DNA of 64,000 nt from Bradyrhizobium archetypum (GTDB lineage: Bacteria > Pseudomonadota > Alphaproteobacteria > Rhizobiales > Xanthobacteraceae): NCBI RefSeq assembly GCF_013114835.1, contig NZ_JAAVLW010000007.1:432100-496099 (forward strand), read 5' to 3'. The notes under the pieces are model-generated. The model was not told where the DNA came from. It searched no databases and saw nothing but the letters and a program-made list of their open reading frames with translations. Position 1 is the stretch's first letter, and every line of letters starts with the position of its first letter. Below are positions 1 through 9,359 of the stretch, piece by piece. A program made the translations under genes and the position numbers.

Positions 1-1866
1 GCGCTACCGCCTGCGGTGCTCGAGCAGATCGTCGCCAAGACGGACGGCGTGCCCCTGTTCGTCGAGGAACTGACGCGGACCGTGCTGGAGACCAATCTGC
101 TCCAGGATGAGGGCGACCACTACGCGCTCGCAGGACCGCTGCCGCCGATGGCGATCCCAACTACGCTCCAGGAGTCGCTGTTGGCCCGGCTCGACCGGCT
201 GGCCCCGGCCCGTGAGGTGGCCCAGGTCGCGGCCGCGATCGGCCGAGAATTCTCGCACGAACTGCTCGCGATAACGGCGGCGCTGCCGGAGAGCGACCTC
301 CAGGCGGGGTTGGACGACCTCGTCGGCTCGGGCCTAGTGTTTCGGCGCGGGACCCCGCCTCGAGCGACCTACAGCTTCAAGCATGCGCTCGTGCAGGACG
401 CGGCCTATGCGACCCTGGTGCGCACGAAGCGGCAGCGCTTGCACGTCCGGATCGCCGCCGCGCTCGAGCAGCATTTTCCGGAGACAGTGCTGGCGCAGCC
501 CGAACTTCTAGCCCACCATTACACGGCGGCAGGGCTGGCCGAACCGGCAATCGACTATTGGCTGAGGGCGGGACAGCGAGCCATCGCCCGCTCGGCTATG
601 GCCGAAGCGCTTGCGCAGTTACGGAACGGCTTGAAGCTGCTCGTAGGCCTGTCGGAGGCCGATCGGAGGCGGCGAGAACTTGACCTGCAGGTAGCGTTGG
701 GCGTGGCGTTGATGGCCACGCAGGGCTGGGCATCGCCGGAGGCCGGGCGTGCCAACGCCCGTGCCCGCGAGCTCTGCGAGCAGATCGGGGCGACCGGCCA
801 GCTCTGGCCCGTGCTCTACGGTCAGTGGGTGTTCCACGGCGTGCGCGGCGAGCACCACGCGGCGCGCGAAGTGGCAGACGAGCTTGTGCGCCGGGCGCAG
901 GACTATCAGGAGACTTCCGCAACCCTGGTGGCTCACCGCATCAGCGGGACGGGTGCCTTCTGGCGCGGCGAGGTGACCGCTGCCCGCCCCCATCTGGAGC
1001 GGGCGCTCGCTCTTTATGACGCGGAGCGGCATCGCTCGCTCGCCTTCCTTTACGTGCAGGATCCGCGCGTGGCGGCGCTGTCGGCGCTTTCGTGGACTTT
1101 ATTTGCGCTGGGCCATCCGGAGCAGGCCCGCGCGCGAAGCCGCGAGGCGCTCGCCGCCGCCAGCGAACTCGCTCACCTCAACACGCTGGCGTATGCCCTG
1201 TTGTTCGCGTGTTTCTTCGAGCAGTACCGCCAGGCGTGGCGCGAGGCAAAGGACCGAGCCGAAAAACTAATTGAGCTCGCGACCGAGCAGAACTTTCCGC
1301 ATTTTCTGGCGGCGGCCACGGTGATCCGGGGATGGGCGCTGACTCAGTCGGGTGAGCTGGCGACAGGGCTCACACAGCTTCGGCAGGGTCTTCCGGCGTG
1401 GCGCGCCACCGGAGCTGGACTCTATGAGCCGTATTTCCTCGGTCTTCAGGCCGAGGCGCTCGGCCGTTCCGGCGCAGCGGGGGAGGGTTTGGATCTGGTC
1501 GCAAAGGCGCTGGAGCGCGTGCAAGCGACCGGCGAGGGGTGGTTCGAGGCCGAACTCCATCGGATCATGGGCGAGCTGATGCTGCGGGTGCCGAAGCCCG
1601 ATCTGATCGGCGCGGAAGCACGATTTGGGCAAGCAGCTGCAACCGCGCGCCAGCAAGGCGCCAAGCTGTGGGAATTGCGCGCGGCGACGAGGCTTGCAGG
1701 ATTGTGGAGAGAACAGGGTCGGCGCGGCGAGGCTCGCGACCTGCTCACCCCGTTGTATGGCCATTTCACTGAGGGTTATGAGACACCGGATCTGCAGGCC
1801 GCCAGCGCAATACTGCAAGAGATCACTGCCACCTCCGAGCCGAACATGGATCCCAAATACCAGTAG
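1..1866 (+). CDS. ATPase/TPR multidomain regulator, C-terminal part (5' end outside window)
   Basis: The reading frame is open from the first base, so the gene starts upstream of the window; 621 residues are visible. The early segment (VAKTDGVPLFVEELTR, then a leucine-rich stretch ending in SFKHALVQDAAYATLV) is typical of the STAND-type AAA ATPase that follows a class III adenylate/guanylate cyclase or winged-helix domain in large rhizobial regulators. The rest is alpha-helical and Ala/Leu/Arg-rich with degenerate tetratricopeptide-like repeats, as expected for the sensor or scaffold half. The Walker motifs and any cyclase domain would lie upstream and cannot be seen. The gene is convergent with the ABC transporter genes, 25 bases away. 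The family is fairly certain; whether the missing N-terminus is a cyclase is inference. Confidence 0.75.
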   Translation, partial: ALPPAVLEQIVAKTDGVPLFVEELTRTVLETNLLQDEGDHYALAGPLPPMAIPTTLQESLLARLDRLAPAREVAQVAAAIGREFSHELLAITAALPESDLQAGLDDLVGSGLVFRRGTPPRATYSFKHALVQDAAYATLVRTKRQRLHVRIAAALEQHFPETVLAQPELLAHHYTAAGLAEPAIDYWLRAGQRAIARSAMAEALAQLRNGLKLLVGLSEADRRRRELDLQVALGVALMATQGWASPEAGRANARARELCEQIGATGQLWPVLYGQWVFHGVRGEHHAAREVADELVRRAQDYQETSATLVAHRISGTGAFWRGEVTAARPHLERALALYDAERHRSLAFLYVQDPRVAALSALSWTLFALGHPEQARARSREALAAASELAHLNTLAYALLFACFFEQYRQAWREAKDRAEKLIELATEQNFPHFLAAATVIRGWALTQSGELATGLTQLRQGLPAWRATGAGLYEPYFLGLQAEALGRSGAAGEGLDLVAKALERVQATGEGWFEAELHRIMGELMLRVPKPDLIGAEARFGQAAATARQQGAKLWELRAATRLAGLWREQGRRGEARDLLTPLYGHFTEGYETPDLQAASAILQEITATSEPNMDPKYQ

Positions 1867-1891
1867 TGGATCTGCATACGAGCATGGCGCC

Positions 1892-2929
1892 TTAATCCGC
1901 CGTTCGCTCCCGCAAGCGCTGCGCATAGACGTTGATGACGAGCGCCGCCAGCAGGATCAGGCCGCGGATCAGGATCTTCAGAAAGCTGTCGATGTTGACG
2001 TGATCGAGCCCGTTGTTGAGGACGCCGAGCACGAACAGGCCGACGATGGTGTTGCCGATGCCGCCGCGGCCGCCGAACAGGCTGGTGCCGCCGACCACGA
2101 CGGCAGCAATCGAATCCAGCAGATACGTGTCGAACTCGTTCTGCTGCGCGCTGCCGAAATGCGCGACCCCGAGCATGCCGCCGATGCCGGCGCAGACGGC
2201 CGAAATCACCATCACGCTGCCGAGGATCAGCTTGACGTTGAGGCCGGAATATTCTGCGGCCTCGCGATTTCCCCCGACCATGTAGACGTAGCGGCCGAAG
2301 CGCGTATAGGTCAGCACCAGATGGCCGCCGAGCAGCATCAGCGCCGCCACGATCACGATCCAGGGGATGCCGCCGATCGAAGTCGATCCCAAGGTTGAGA
2401 CCAGCGGCGGCACCTTGTAGGCGATTTGCCCGCGCACCAGCAGCGCTGAGATGCCGGCCGCGATCTGCATCATCGCCAACGTCATAATGAAGGAGGGGAT
2501 GCCGATCACCGTCAGCCCGAACGCATTGACGAGGCCGAGCAGGGCGCAGAGCGCCAGCGCCAAGAGGATCGCGGCCCAGCCGGGCATCGGGACGTTGGCG
2601 ATGTTGACGTAGGATTCCTGCAGCGTGAAATAGGCGACCGCGATCCCGGTGACGTTGGCAATCGCAGCGATCGAGAGATCGATTTCGGCGCAGAGGATCA
2701 CGAAGGTGAGCCCGACGGCGATGATGCCGGTGACCGAAATCTGCGTCAGGATGTTGCCGAGATTGTCGAGCGTCGCAAACGACGGGCTGGCGGCGGCGAA
2801 GAAGCCGAACAGGCAGATCAACGTCAGGAACGGCGCGATATTGCGCATCTGGGAGCGCAGTATCGCGGCGAATCGCTGCGGGCGTTTGCGATCCGAAACG
2901 GGGACTGTCACGCTTTCACCTGACGTCAT
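1892..2929 (-). CDS. Sugar-type ABC transporter permease (RbsC family)
   Basis: A 345-residue polytopic inner-membrane protein with about eight to ten hydrophobic segments. It belongs to the RbsC/BPD_transp_2 permease family, which forms the channel of CUT2-type importers for monosaccharides and related polar solutes. The frame stays open upstream into the ATPase gene, but the ATG at 2929 is chosen: it follows an AGGAG ribosome site and lies 10 bases after the ATPase stop. The conserved GGTSLFGGRGG loop near the C-terminus is present. It is the last gene of a three-gene operon with the ATPase and binding protein. The substrate cannot be told from sequence; no sugar kinase, isomerase or regulator is nearby. 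Confidence 0.93.
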   Translation of the reverse strand: MTSGESVTVPVSDRKRPQRFAAILRSQMRNIAPFLTLICLFGFFAAASPSFATLDNLGNILTQISVTGIIAVGLTFVILCAEIDLSIAAIANVTGIAVAYFTLQESYVNIANVPMPGWAAILLALALCALLGLVNAFGLTVIGIPSFIMTLAMMQIAAGISALLVRGQIAYKVPPLVSTLGSTSIGGIPWIVIVAALMLLGGHLVLTYTRFGRYVYMVGGNREAAEYSGLNVKLILGSVMVISAVCAGIGGMLGVAHFGSAQQNEFDTYLLDSIAAVVVGGTSLFGGRGGIGNTIVGLFVLGVLNNGLDHVNIDSFLKILIRGLILLAALVINVYAQRLRERTAD

Positions 2930-2939
2930 GTCGGTCTCC

Positions 2940-4442
2940 TCACGCCGCTTCGAGCAGGCGGTCCTTGCTGATCCGTTCGTTGGAAAATTCCCGCACCACC
3001 GCGCCACGCTTGAGCACGATGACGCGGTCGGCGAGCGAGAGCACCGTCTCCGGCTCGGTGGAGAGCACGATGATGGCAAGCCCCTTGGCGCGCAAATCCC
3101 TGACGATATGGATGACGTCGTTCTTGGCGCCGACATCCATGCCGCGGGTCGGCTCGCACAGCACGAGCAGGCGCGGCGGATAGCTCAGCCATTTCGCCAG
3201 CGCCACTTTCTGCTGGTTGCCGCCAGACAGCATGCCGAGATCGAGCTCGACGGCCGCCGGGCGGATCCGCAGCTGCTCGACCTGCCGGGTAGCGATTGCG
3301 CGTTCGCGCGACGGCTTGAGCAGCAGGGATGAGATCCGGTCGAGGACGCTGATCGAGATGTTCTTGTAGACCGGCTCCTGGTGGAACAGCATGTCACGCC
3401 GGCTCTCGGGCACGAACGCAATGCCGGCGCGCCGGGCATCGGCCGTGCTGCGGAAGGCTTTCTGTTCGCCGGCGACGGCCAGCGTGCCTTGGTCGGGCCT
3501 GAGCTTGCCGAACAGGATACGCGCGAGCTCGAGCTGGCCGCAGCCCATGAACCCGTAAATGCCGAGCACCTCGCCGGAGCGGACGTCGAACGAGACCTCG
3601 CGCAGGCTGCGCGCCAGCGAGAGCCCGCTGGCATTTAGCACCACCGGCTTCTCGGCTGGCGGCGGCAGCATGATATCGTGCGTATAGGTCTCCTCCAGCG
3701 CCTCGCGGCCCTTGCCGATCATCGCCTCGATCAGCGCGGGCTTGCTGGTCTCGGCGGCCCTTGTCTCCGCGACCTTTCGGCCGTTGCGGAACACCGTTAC
3801 CAGGTCAGAAACGCGCAGGATGTCCTCGATGAAGTGGGAGATGAAGACGATGCTGGTGCCTTCGTCCCGTAACCGCTTCAGCGTCGCGAACAGGCGCTCC
3901 ACTTCGGGCGGCGACAGCGCCGAGGTCGGCTCGTCAAGGATGATGATGCGGGCGCCCGAGAACAGCACGCGGGCGATCTCGATCAGTTGCTGCAGACCAA
4001 TCGGCAGGTCGCCGAGCCGCGACATCGGGTCGACGTCGATGCCGAAGCGCTTGAGCTGCTCGCCGGCTTCGCGGGCCATGCGCCGCCATTGCACGAGACC
4101 GAGGCGGTTGGTCGGTTGATTGCCCAGGAACACGTTTTCGGCCACCGACAGGTCGGGGGCAACGCTGAGCTCCTGATGCACCATTGCGATGCCGGCCGCA
4201 TGCGCGTCGCGCACCGACCGGAAGCGGGTTTCCCGGCCGTCCAGGATAAAGCGGCCGGAAAAATCCGCATGCACGCCGGCAATGATCTTCATCAGCGTGC
4301 TCTTGCCGGCGCCGTTCTCGCCGACGAGACCATGGATCTCGCCGGGAGAAAGCGCGAAGTCGACACCACGAAGCGCTTCGACGCCGCCGAAGGCCTTCGT
4401 GATGTCGTGCAGTTCGAGGATGGGCTTAGGTCCCGCGGGCAT
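2940..4442 (-). CDS. Sugar-type ABC transporter, double ATP-binding subunit (RbsA/MglA family)
   Basis: 500 residues with two tandem nucleotide-binding domains, the architecture of CUT2 importers. Domain 1 has a standard Walker A (GENGAGKST, about residue 41), an LPIGLQQ signature region and Walker B IIILDEPTSAL. Domain 2 starts near residue 250 with a degenerate Walker A (GFMGCGQLEL), while LSGGNQQKV and LCEPTRGMD are kept. A degenerate second site is normal in RbsA/MglA proteins. The start at 4442 lies 6 bases after the binding-protein stop, consistent with coupled translation; its own ribosome site is weak. It powers uptake through the adjacent permease. Confidence 0.94.
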   Translation of the reverse strand: MPAGPKPILELHDITKAFGGVEALRGVDFALSPGEIHGLVGENGAGKSTLMKIIAGVHADFSGRFILDGRETRFRSVRDAHAAGIAMVHQELSVAPDLSVAENVFLGNQPTNRLGLVQWRRMAREAGEQLKRFGIDVDPMSRLGDLPIGLQQLIEIARVLFSGARIIILDEPTSALSPPEVERLFATLKRLRDEGTSIVFISHFIEDILRVSDLVTVFRNGRKVAETRAAETSKPALIEAMIGKGREALEETYTHDIMLPPPAEKPVVLNASGLSLARSLREVSFDVRSGEVLGIYGFMGCGQLELARILFGKLRPDQGTLAVAGEQKAFRSTADARRAGIAFVPESRRDMLFHQEPVYKNISISVLDRISSLLLKPSRERAIATRQVEQLRIRPAAVELDLGMLSGGNQQKVALAKWLSYPPRLLVLCEPTRGMDVGAKNDVIHIVRDLRAKGLAIIVLSTEPETVLSLADRVIVLKRGAVVREFSNERISKDRLLEAA

Positions 4443-4448
4443 GCTGGC

Positions 4449-5468
4449 TCAGATCAGGAAGTGGTCCTCCATCCATTGCATGCCGGCGGCATTGGCTTTC
4501 GTCACCACCGGGCCGTCCGTGATCACATGCTTCGGGATGCCCTGACCGCTCTTCTCGCCCGCAGTCACCGCAGCGACGCCAGCGATGATCGCGCCGCCAT
4601 GGATGCGGCAGGAGGGGTTGCGAACGGTCGCGAACATACGGCCTTCGCTTACCGCCTGGATCGCCGGCGGCATGGCGTCGACGCCGCCGATCAGGATGTT
4701 GGTGCGGTTGCGCGCCTTCATGATGTTGTAGGCGGCCAGCGCCATGTCGTCATTGTGGAAGAACGCCGCATCGATCTGCGGGTGCTTGGTCAGATAGGTC
4801 TCCCATAACCGAGCTGTCTTCGAGACGTCCCAGTCGGCGGGCTGGGTGTCGAGCACTTCGATGTTCGGGAACTGCTTGACGACGGACTCGAAGCCCTTGG
4901 CGCGGCCCTGGGCGCCGGTGTGGCCGAGCGCTCCCTGTGTCATGATGATCTTGCCTTTGCCGCCGAGCGCGTTGCAGAGTGCCTGCGTCACCGAAGCGCC
5001 CATGAACTCGTTGTCGGGCGCCAGGAATGAATGAACTTTGATCTGGTCGAGCGGTGCGATCAGCGTGTCCATGTCGATCACGGGAATGCCGGCATCGATC
5101 ATCTTCTGCACGGGCTGGGTCAGCGTGCCGATGCCGAACGCCTGGATCGCGACGAAATCCCATTTCTGCGAGGCCATGTTGTCGATCGCGGCGCGCTGCT
5201 TGACGGCGTCGAGCTGGCCGTCGAACCAGGTGACCTCGACGTTGAACAGCTTGCCCCACCATTCCGCCGCCTGCTTGCCCTGGGCGCACCAGGTCGCCTG
5301 CAGGCCTGCATTGGAGAACGCGGCCTTCAACGGCTTCTCCGAGCGCGCGGCTGCCGCCAGCGCTGGGTTTATACCCAGTCCCCCGAGCAGGGCGCTCGCT
5401 GCACCAGCCACGCCTGCCGCCTGAAGAAGGTCGCGCCTGGTCGTTGCGGATTTGTCAATTCCGGACAT
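4449..5468 (-). CDS. Periplasmic sugar-binding protein of ABC importer, Tat-type signal
   Basis: 339 residues. The N-terminus has TTRRDLLQ followed by a hydrophobic Ala/Gly/Leu stretch ending ALAAAA, a twin-arginine (Tat) signal, so the protein is probably exported folded. The mature part is a periplasmic-binding-protein type 1 fold (Peripla_BP_4, RbsB-like), with segments such as GIPVIDMDT and HNDDMALAAYNIM that build the ligand cleft of this family. The start at 5468 follows GGGAG. First gene of the operon with the RbsA-like ATPase and RbsC-like permease. The ligand is unknown; Tat rather than Sec export is somewhat unusual for this class. Confidence 0.92.
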   Translation of the reverse strand: MSGIDKSATTRRDLLQAAGVAGAASALLGGLGINPALAAAARSEKPLKAAFSNAGLQATWCAQGKQAAEWWGKLFNVEVTWFDGQLDAVKQRAAIDNMASQKWDFVAIQAFGIGTLTQPVQKMIDAGIPVIDMDTLIAPLDQIKVHSFLAPDNEFMGASVTQALCNALGGKGKIIMTQGALGHTGAQGRAKGFESVVKQFPNIEVLDTQPADWDVSKTARLWETYLTKHPQIDAAFFHNDDMALAAYNIMKARNRTNILIGGVDAMPPAIQAVSEGRMFATVRNPSCRIHGGAIIAGVAAVTAGEKSGQGIPKHVITDGPVVTKANAAGMQWMEDHFLI

Positions 5469-5616
5469 CGTTTGCTCCCTCGCTTGTCTTTGTTATCGCC
5501 GTCGGCGTCGATTGCACGCACCGCGGATCGAGGCAGTCTTTCACACTCGGCGGGTTCGCGCCACCGGCTGACTTGATCGTCCGTATCAATGAAGGTCAGG
5601 CGACTCTGCTGATCGC

Positions 5617-6018
5617 TTACTGCGCTGCAATGAGACTTTCGATGTCACCGAGCAATTTCCGCCACGCCGCATCGATGTCATCAGACCAGTCCGGCTCGAT
5701 GACGTCGCGCAGCGTCTGCGCGATGATGCCAAAGAACGCGACGAACAATTTTCGCGGCGTACCGTAGGCATCGTGCGAGTAAACTTCCGATCCGATCAGG
5801 CGGAAATGACCACTGCGCTCACCGGCAAGATCCAGAAGCGCATCGATCGCCAATGCCAGCATCGAGCCCCTGACCAGTTCGCTACCCTCGGTGCGGAACA
5901 TCGTCCGCGCTTCGGGATGCATGTCAAACAGACGGCGATAGACCAGCGGCGTCAGGTCCGTGCAGCGTTCGGCGGCCAGCTCAAAGCTTCGTTCGATTGG
6001 ATTTGACGATGCGGTCAT
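5617..6018 (-). CDS. Small single-domain globin
   Basis: 133 residues from the ATG at 6018. It matches the bacterial globin pattern: an N-terminal helix (PIERSFELAAERCTDLTPLVYRRLF), then a segment aligning with KHxxYGV-type F helices, where His82 in SHDAYG is the probable haem-binding proximal histidine, and a C-terminal WSDDIDAAWRKLL helix. Globins of this size bind O2 or NO; a role in NO or low-oxygen physiology is inference. The frame continues upstream to 6219, but that part contains a terminator hairpin and does not look coding. The gene is monocistronic, with the ABC operon downstream on the same strand after a 148-base gap. Confidence 0.8.
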   Translation of the reverse strand: MTASSNPIERSFELAAERCTDLTPLVYRRLFDMHPEARTMFRTEGSELVRGSMLALAIDALLDLAGERSGHFRLIGSEVYSHDAYGTPRKLFVAFFGIIAQTLRDVIEPDWSDDIDAAWRKLLGDIESLIAAQ

Positions 6019-6037
6019 TGCCGTTTGCGATCGTCTC

Positions 6038-6069
6038 AAAAAAAAAGAGCAGGGCTCGGAGCCCTGCTC
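6038..6069 (-). terminator. Intrinsic terminator upstream of the globin gene, no visible parent gene
   Basis: On the minus strand a 9-bp GC-rich stem (GAGCAGGGC / GCCCTGCTC, loop of 5) is followed directly by nine T residues. This is a textbook Rho-independent terminator. It ends 20 bases before the globin start, with no convincing minus-strand gene just upstream. It must end a small RNA or act as a leader attenuator of the globin. Confidence 0.85.
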
Positions 6070-6480
6070 AAAAATTGTGTCGACCCTTAATTTCCTCGAA
6101 AATTGAGATTTGATCTTGATTGTCGAGGCGACGCTGCTTGTGCGCGTCAGGGCTCCTCCCGAGACTTGGACCACCAAGCTTTGCCTCTCGGCCAGCCTGA
6201 GCCTGAATTGGTAGACCATCTTTTTCGTCTTGTCACCAATTTCGGCAACCTTTGTTCAAAATTCCAGCACTCTGCGAAATCATTGGCAATTTGCTACTGA
6301 CGGTTGTGGATTTAGCTACACTACGCCCGTGACTTGGTATCATGGTAGGACGCCGTTCAAATGCTGCAAAACGCATCGCTTTTTGCCGACATTACTCCTT
6401 GAAGCGGCAACATAGTTCCGGGAACCTGATCTCGACTTCGGCTTCCAGAGGTGATTAAGGTCCGAAGCGGATAGGTAGCG
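6070..6480. other. 411-base region with no protein gene; possible small RNA on the minus strand
   Basis: No frame here looks coding on either strand; it is more AT-rich than its neighbours. The minus strand runs into the strong terminator at 6038-6069, so a non-coding transcript or the globin leader could start here. The plus strand must carry the promoter of the metal gene set that begins at 6481. A partial FNR/FixK-like sequence (TTGAT-CTTG-ATTGT, 6110-6123) matches only 7 of 10 consensus positions and is not called. Confidence 0.35.
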
Positions 6481-6852
6481 ATGCGCCGACGGCTGAAGAA
6501 TTTTCTGCCAATTGTCCTGATTGCCCTGGTGGTGCAAATTTTTGCACCCATTGGCGCATGCTGGGCAGCGAGCATCGCGGCCTCCGATCCGCTTGCGGGT
6601 GCCGTGATCTGTCACGGCAACGGCGCACCCGGTACCGGGCAGGCCGACCAGATTAACCATCGCGCCCATGACGGATGCTGTTCGGTTTGCAGCGTGCTGC
6701 AGACCGGCGCGCCGATCGATGTGCCGCAGACCGCGGCAATCGACGTCGATCGGGTTGCTGAGCAGGTGGCTTGGTTCGATTTTGCCTTCCGGCTAACGAA
6801 CGCTCGCGCCGGTTCGCACGCACAGGCGCGCGCACCTCCCTCCATTTCCTGA
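6481..6852 (+). CDS. DUF2946-like small secreted/membrane protein with Cys-His cluster
   Basis: 123 residues. An N-terminal hydrophobic segment (residues 8-30) acts as signal peptide or anchor. It is followed by a metal-ligand-like cluster: Cys44-His45, His60, His63, and Cys66-Cys67-x-x-Cys70. This arrangement fits the DUF2946 family, which is often found beside copper and TonB-receptor genes. The gene is 93 bases upstream of a TonB-dependent receptor, and the downstream set ends in a PCuAC copper chaperone, so a role in periplasmic copper handling is inferred. The assignment rests on motif pattern and context, not a computed alignment. Confidence 0.68.
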   Translation: MRRRLKNFLPIVLIALVVQIFAPIGACWAASIAASDPLAGAVICHGNGAPGTGQADQINHRAHDGCCSVCSVLQTGAPIDVPQTAAIDVDRVAEQVAWFDFAFRLTNARAGSHAQARAPPSIS

Positions 6853-6945
6853 CGTCTGAACACCCGAAACGACCGGCGCGGCGCAAGCCGTGCCCGCTAG
6901 TGCAGTCAATCAAGCCGGCCAGAGAGCTGGCGTCAGGAATGTTCT

Positions 6946-9330
6946 ATGTACCCCCATCGTGCCTTGGGGAGCGCGAGCCTGCTGGTGCTCGGCAGTGCGC
7001 TGTCCCTTGATCCCTCGAACGCGACGGCGCAAACCGCGTTGCCCCCGGTAACCATCGAGGCGCCGCGCGCCACGGCCGCCCGACCTGCGGCCCGCAAGCC
7101 GGCCACTCGCTCGGCAAGTCGGACACAGGCTAGGCCGCCTGCGGCCAACCCGGCGCCATCAGCCTCGCTCACGGCAGGCATTACGCCCAGCGTGGCGCGC
7201 GCACTGCTTTACCAGGCGCCCAACGGCCAGACCGAGACGACCATCGACCGCAGCCGGTTCGAGAACCGGCCGGCGTTCTCCGTGGCCGATGTGCTGCGCG
7301 AGAGCCCCGGCATCTCGGTAAAACAGGGCAACGGGCCGCGCGACATCGGCATCTCGATCCGCGGTTCCAATGCCCGCAACGGTTTTGGCATCCGCAATCT
7401 CGTCATTTTCGAGGATGGCTTTCCGGTCACGCAGCCGGACGGGCTCTCCCGCAGCGACCTGATCGATCCGCGCGCCTATGGCGCGATCGACGTGATCCGG
7501 GGACCCTCGTCCGCGCTCTACGGCAATTATGCCACCGGTGGCGCGCTCAATTTCCGCACCCGTCCGGGCGGCACGATCGATGGGGTCGAATACGGCGTCG
7601 ATGGCGGCAGCTTCGGCTATCTCAACAATTATCTGGCCGCGGGCAAGAAGGCCGGCAATTTCGAGTACTCGCTGTTCGCCAGCGACGCGCGCGGCGACGG
7701 GTTTATCCAGAACAGCTGGTTCAATACTCAGACCGTGAACTTTCTTGGCACACTGCACGCGACGCCGGATGACCGTTTCACGGTCAAGTTCATCAACAAC
7801 AATCTCGATACACGACTGCCGCTCCGGCTGTCGCTGAATCAGTACCATCAGAATCCCTTCCAAGCGGGCTGCGACATGGCCGGTGTTACCGGCTGCGCCT
7901 CAGTTCCCCTCTTCAACAACGGCTTCAACGGTGCAAAGACGCCGATCACCGCGGTGCAGGCCGGGCTTGGCCGCGAGGATCGCCGCACCATCGTCGGCGG
8001 ACGATGGGAGCACGACTTCGACAACACGACCACCTGGCGCAACCAGTTCGTATTCGACGACCGGAACATCAACCAGCCGACGGGCGCAACCAGCGCGATC
8101 GGCGATTTCCCGTCCTACAATTACATGAGCGACGTAACCAAGCGCGGCGAAATCCTCGGCATGGAATCGACGACCTATTTCGGCGCGTTCTACAACACGC
8201 TGACGGCGTCGAGCGATACACGCAACGTTATGCCGGGAGGCAATGCAAAGCTCGGCCTGCTGGCGAGCAACACTTTCAGCGATACATCGAACTACGGCGT
8301 TCGCGCGCGCGAAGAGCTCAAGCTGACGCCGAACCTGACGGCGATCGCCGGCATCGGGTGGGAAGCCACCCATCTGAAGGGGATTAACACCTCCTACGCC
8401 TACAACACGCCCAATGTCCCGATCGCGACGCCGGGACTGCCTGTTATCGCCGATCGGCAATTCCAGAACACCGCGCCCGAGCTGGCGTTGCTCTACAAGC
8501 TGAATCCCGAGTGGCTGTTCCGCGCACGCGTCGCCACCGGATACGGCACGCCGCAGGTGGGAAACCTGTTCGTTCTCTCGAACGGTCAGAACGGCAACAA
8601 TACGCAGCTAAGGACCCAGAAGAACATCGGCTACGATCTCGGCTTCGACTGGACGCCGAACAGCACGCTCAAATTCAGCGCGACCGGCTTCTACGAGTTC
8701 TTCAAGGACGAACTGGTTACCCAGGCGACCCAGGTCGGCGCGCCCAATGCAAGCTACACTTTCAATGCGCCGCGATCGGAGCATCGAGGCGTCGAGCTGG
8801 CGGCCGACTGGAAGTTCCTGCCGGGCTGGCGATTGACGGCGGCGTACACCTATCTCGACGAGGTCTACACTCAATACACTGAGAATATCGTCAACGGCGC
8901 AACGTTCAGCTTCAACCGAGCCGGCAACAAGATTCCCGGCATCTCGCCGCACGAACTCACGGCACGCCTTGGCTACGACCAGTTGTGGGGTCCGCTTGCC
9001 GGCCTCGGCGCATTTGTTGAAGTCCAGTGGAAAGATTCGTTCTACATGGATAATGCCAATTTCCTGAAAGCGCCGGGTTACGAACTGGTCAATCTCAACG
9101 TTCACTACACGACCGATCTCGCGTCCGATTACTTCAAGTCGCTGAGCATGTATGTCGAGGTCAGGAATGTATTTGATCGGACCTATGTGGCCTCCGCGAA
9201 CAACATCGCAAACTCGGTGACGGCCGGCGGTATCCCAAATCCCGCCAGCGTATTGGCGAACACGACCAATTCGATCTACGCCGGGTCGCCACGCGCGTTC
9301 ATCGCCGGAATGAAGCTGGCATTCAAATGA
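6946..9330 (+). CDS. TonB-dependent outer-membrane receptor, probably for copper or a metal chelate
   Basis: 794 residues with a signal peptide (cleavage near ATAQ), a possible TonB box (PVTIEAP), a Pro/Ala/Arg-rich linker, and a plug domain containing VADVLRESPGISV, SIRGSNARN and the conserved IDVIRGPSSALYGNYATGGALNF. A 22-strand barrel follows and ends in an aromatic residue (AFIAGMKLAFK), as required for BAM-mediated insertion. An AGGAA ribosome site precedes the ATG. Such receptors import ligands with energy from TonB-ExbBD, which is not in this window. Copper as substrate is inferred from the neighbours; an iron chelate cannot be excluded from this gene alone. Confidence 0.9.
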   Translation: MYPHRALGSASLLVLGSALSLDPSNATAQTALPPVTIEAPRATAARPAARKPATRSASRTQARPPAANPAPSASLTAGITPSVARALLYQAPNGQTETTIDRSRFENRPAFSVADVLRESPGISVKQGNGPRDIGISIRGSNARNGFGIRNLVIFEDGFPVTQPDGLSRSDLIDPRAYGAIDVIRGPSSALYGNYATGGALNFRTRPGGTIDGVEYGVDGGSFGYLNNYLAAGKKAGNFEYSLFASDARGDGFIQNSWFNTQTVNFLGTLHATPDDRFTVKFINNNLDTRLPLRLSLNQYHQNPFQAGCDMAGVTGCASVPLFNNGFNGAKTPITAVQAGLGREDRRTIVGGRWEHDFDNTTTWRNQFVFDDRNINQPTGATSAIGDFPSYNYMSDVTKRGEILGMESTTYFGAFYNTLTASSDTRNVMPGGNAKLGLLASNTFSDTSNYGVRAREELKLTPNLTAIAGIGWEATHLKGINTSYAYNTPNVPIATPGLPVIADRQFQNTAPELALLYKLNPEWLFRARVATGYGTPQVGNLFVLSNGQNGNNTQLRTQKNIGYDLGFDWTPNSTLKFSATGFYEFFKDELVTQATQVGAPNASYTFNAPRSEHRGVELAADWKFLPGWRLTAAYTYLDEVYTQYTENIVNGATFSFNRAGNKIPGISPHELTARLGYDQLWGPLAGLGAFVEVQWKDSFYMDNANFLKAPGYELVNLNVHYTTDLASDYFKSLSMYVEVRNVFDRTYVASANNIANSVTAGGIPNPASVLANTTNSIYAGSPRAFIAGMKLAFK

Positions 9331-9359
9331 TCGGACAACACTGCAGGAGGAGTAAAGCC

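Noticed and set aside
6110..6123. TTGAT-N4-ATTGT as an FNR/FixK box for the globin
   Set aside because: Only the left half-site matches; 7 of 10 consensus positions is too weak to call.
6150..6200. CTCCTCCC motif on the plus strand as an anti-Shine-Dalgarno RNA of the suhB/ar14 type
   Set aside because: Only one motif copy and no proper terminator follows on that strand; the strong terminator is on the other strand.
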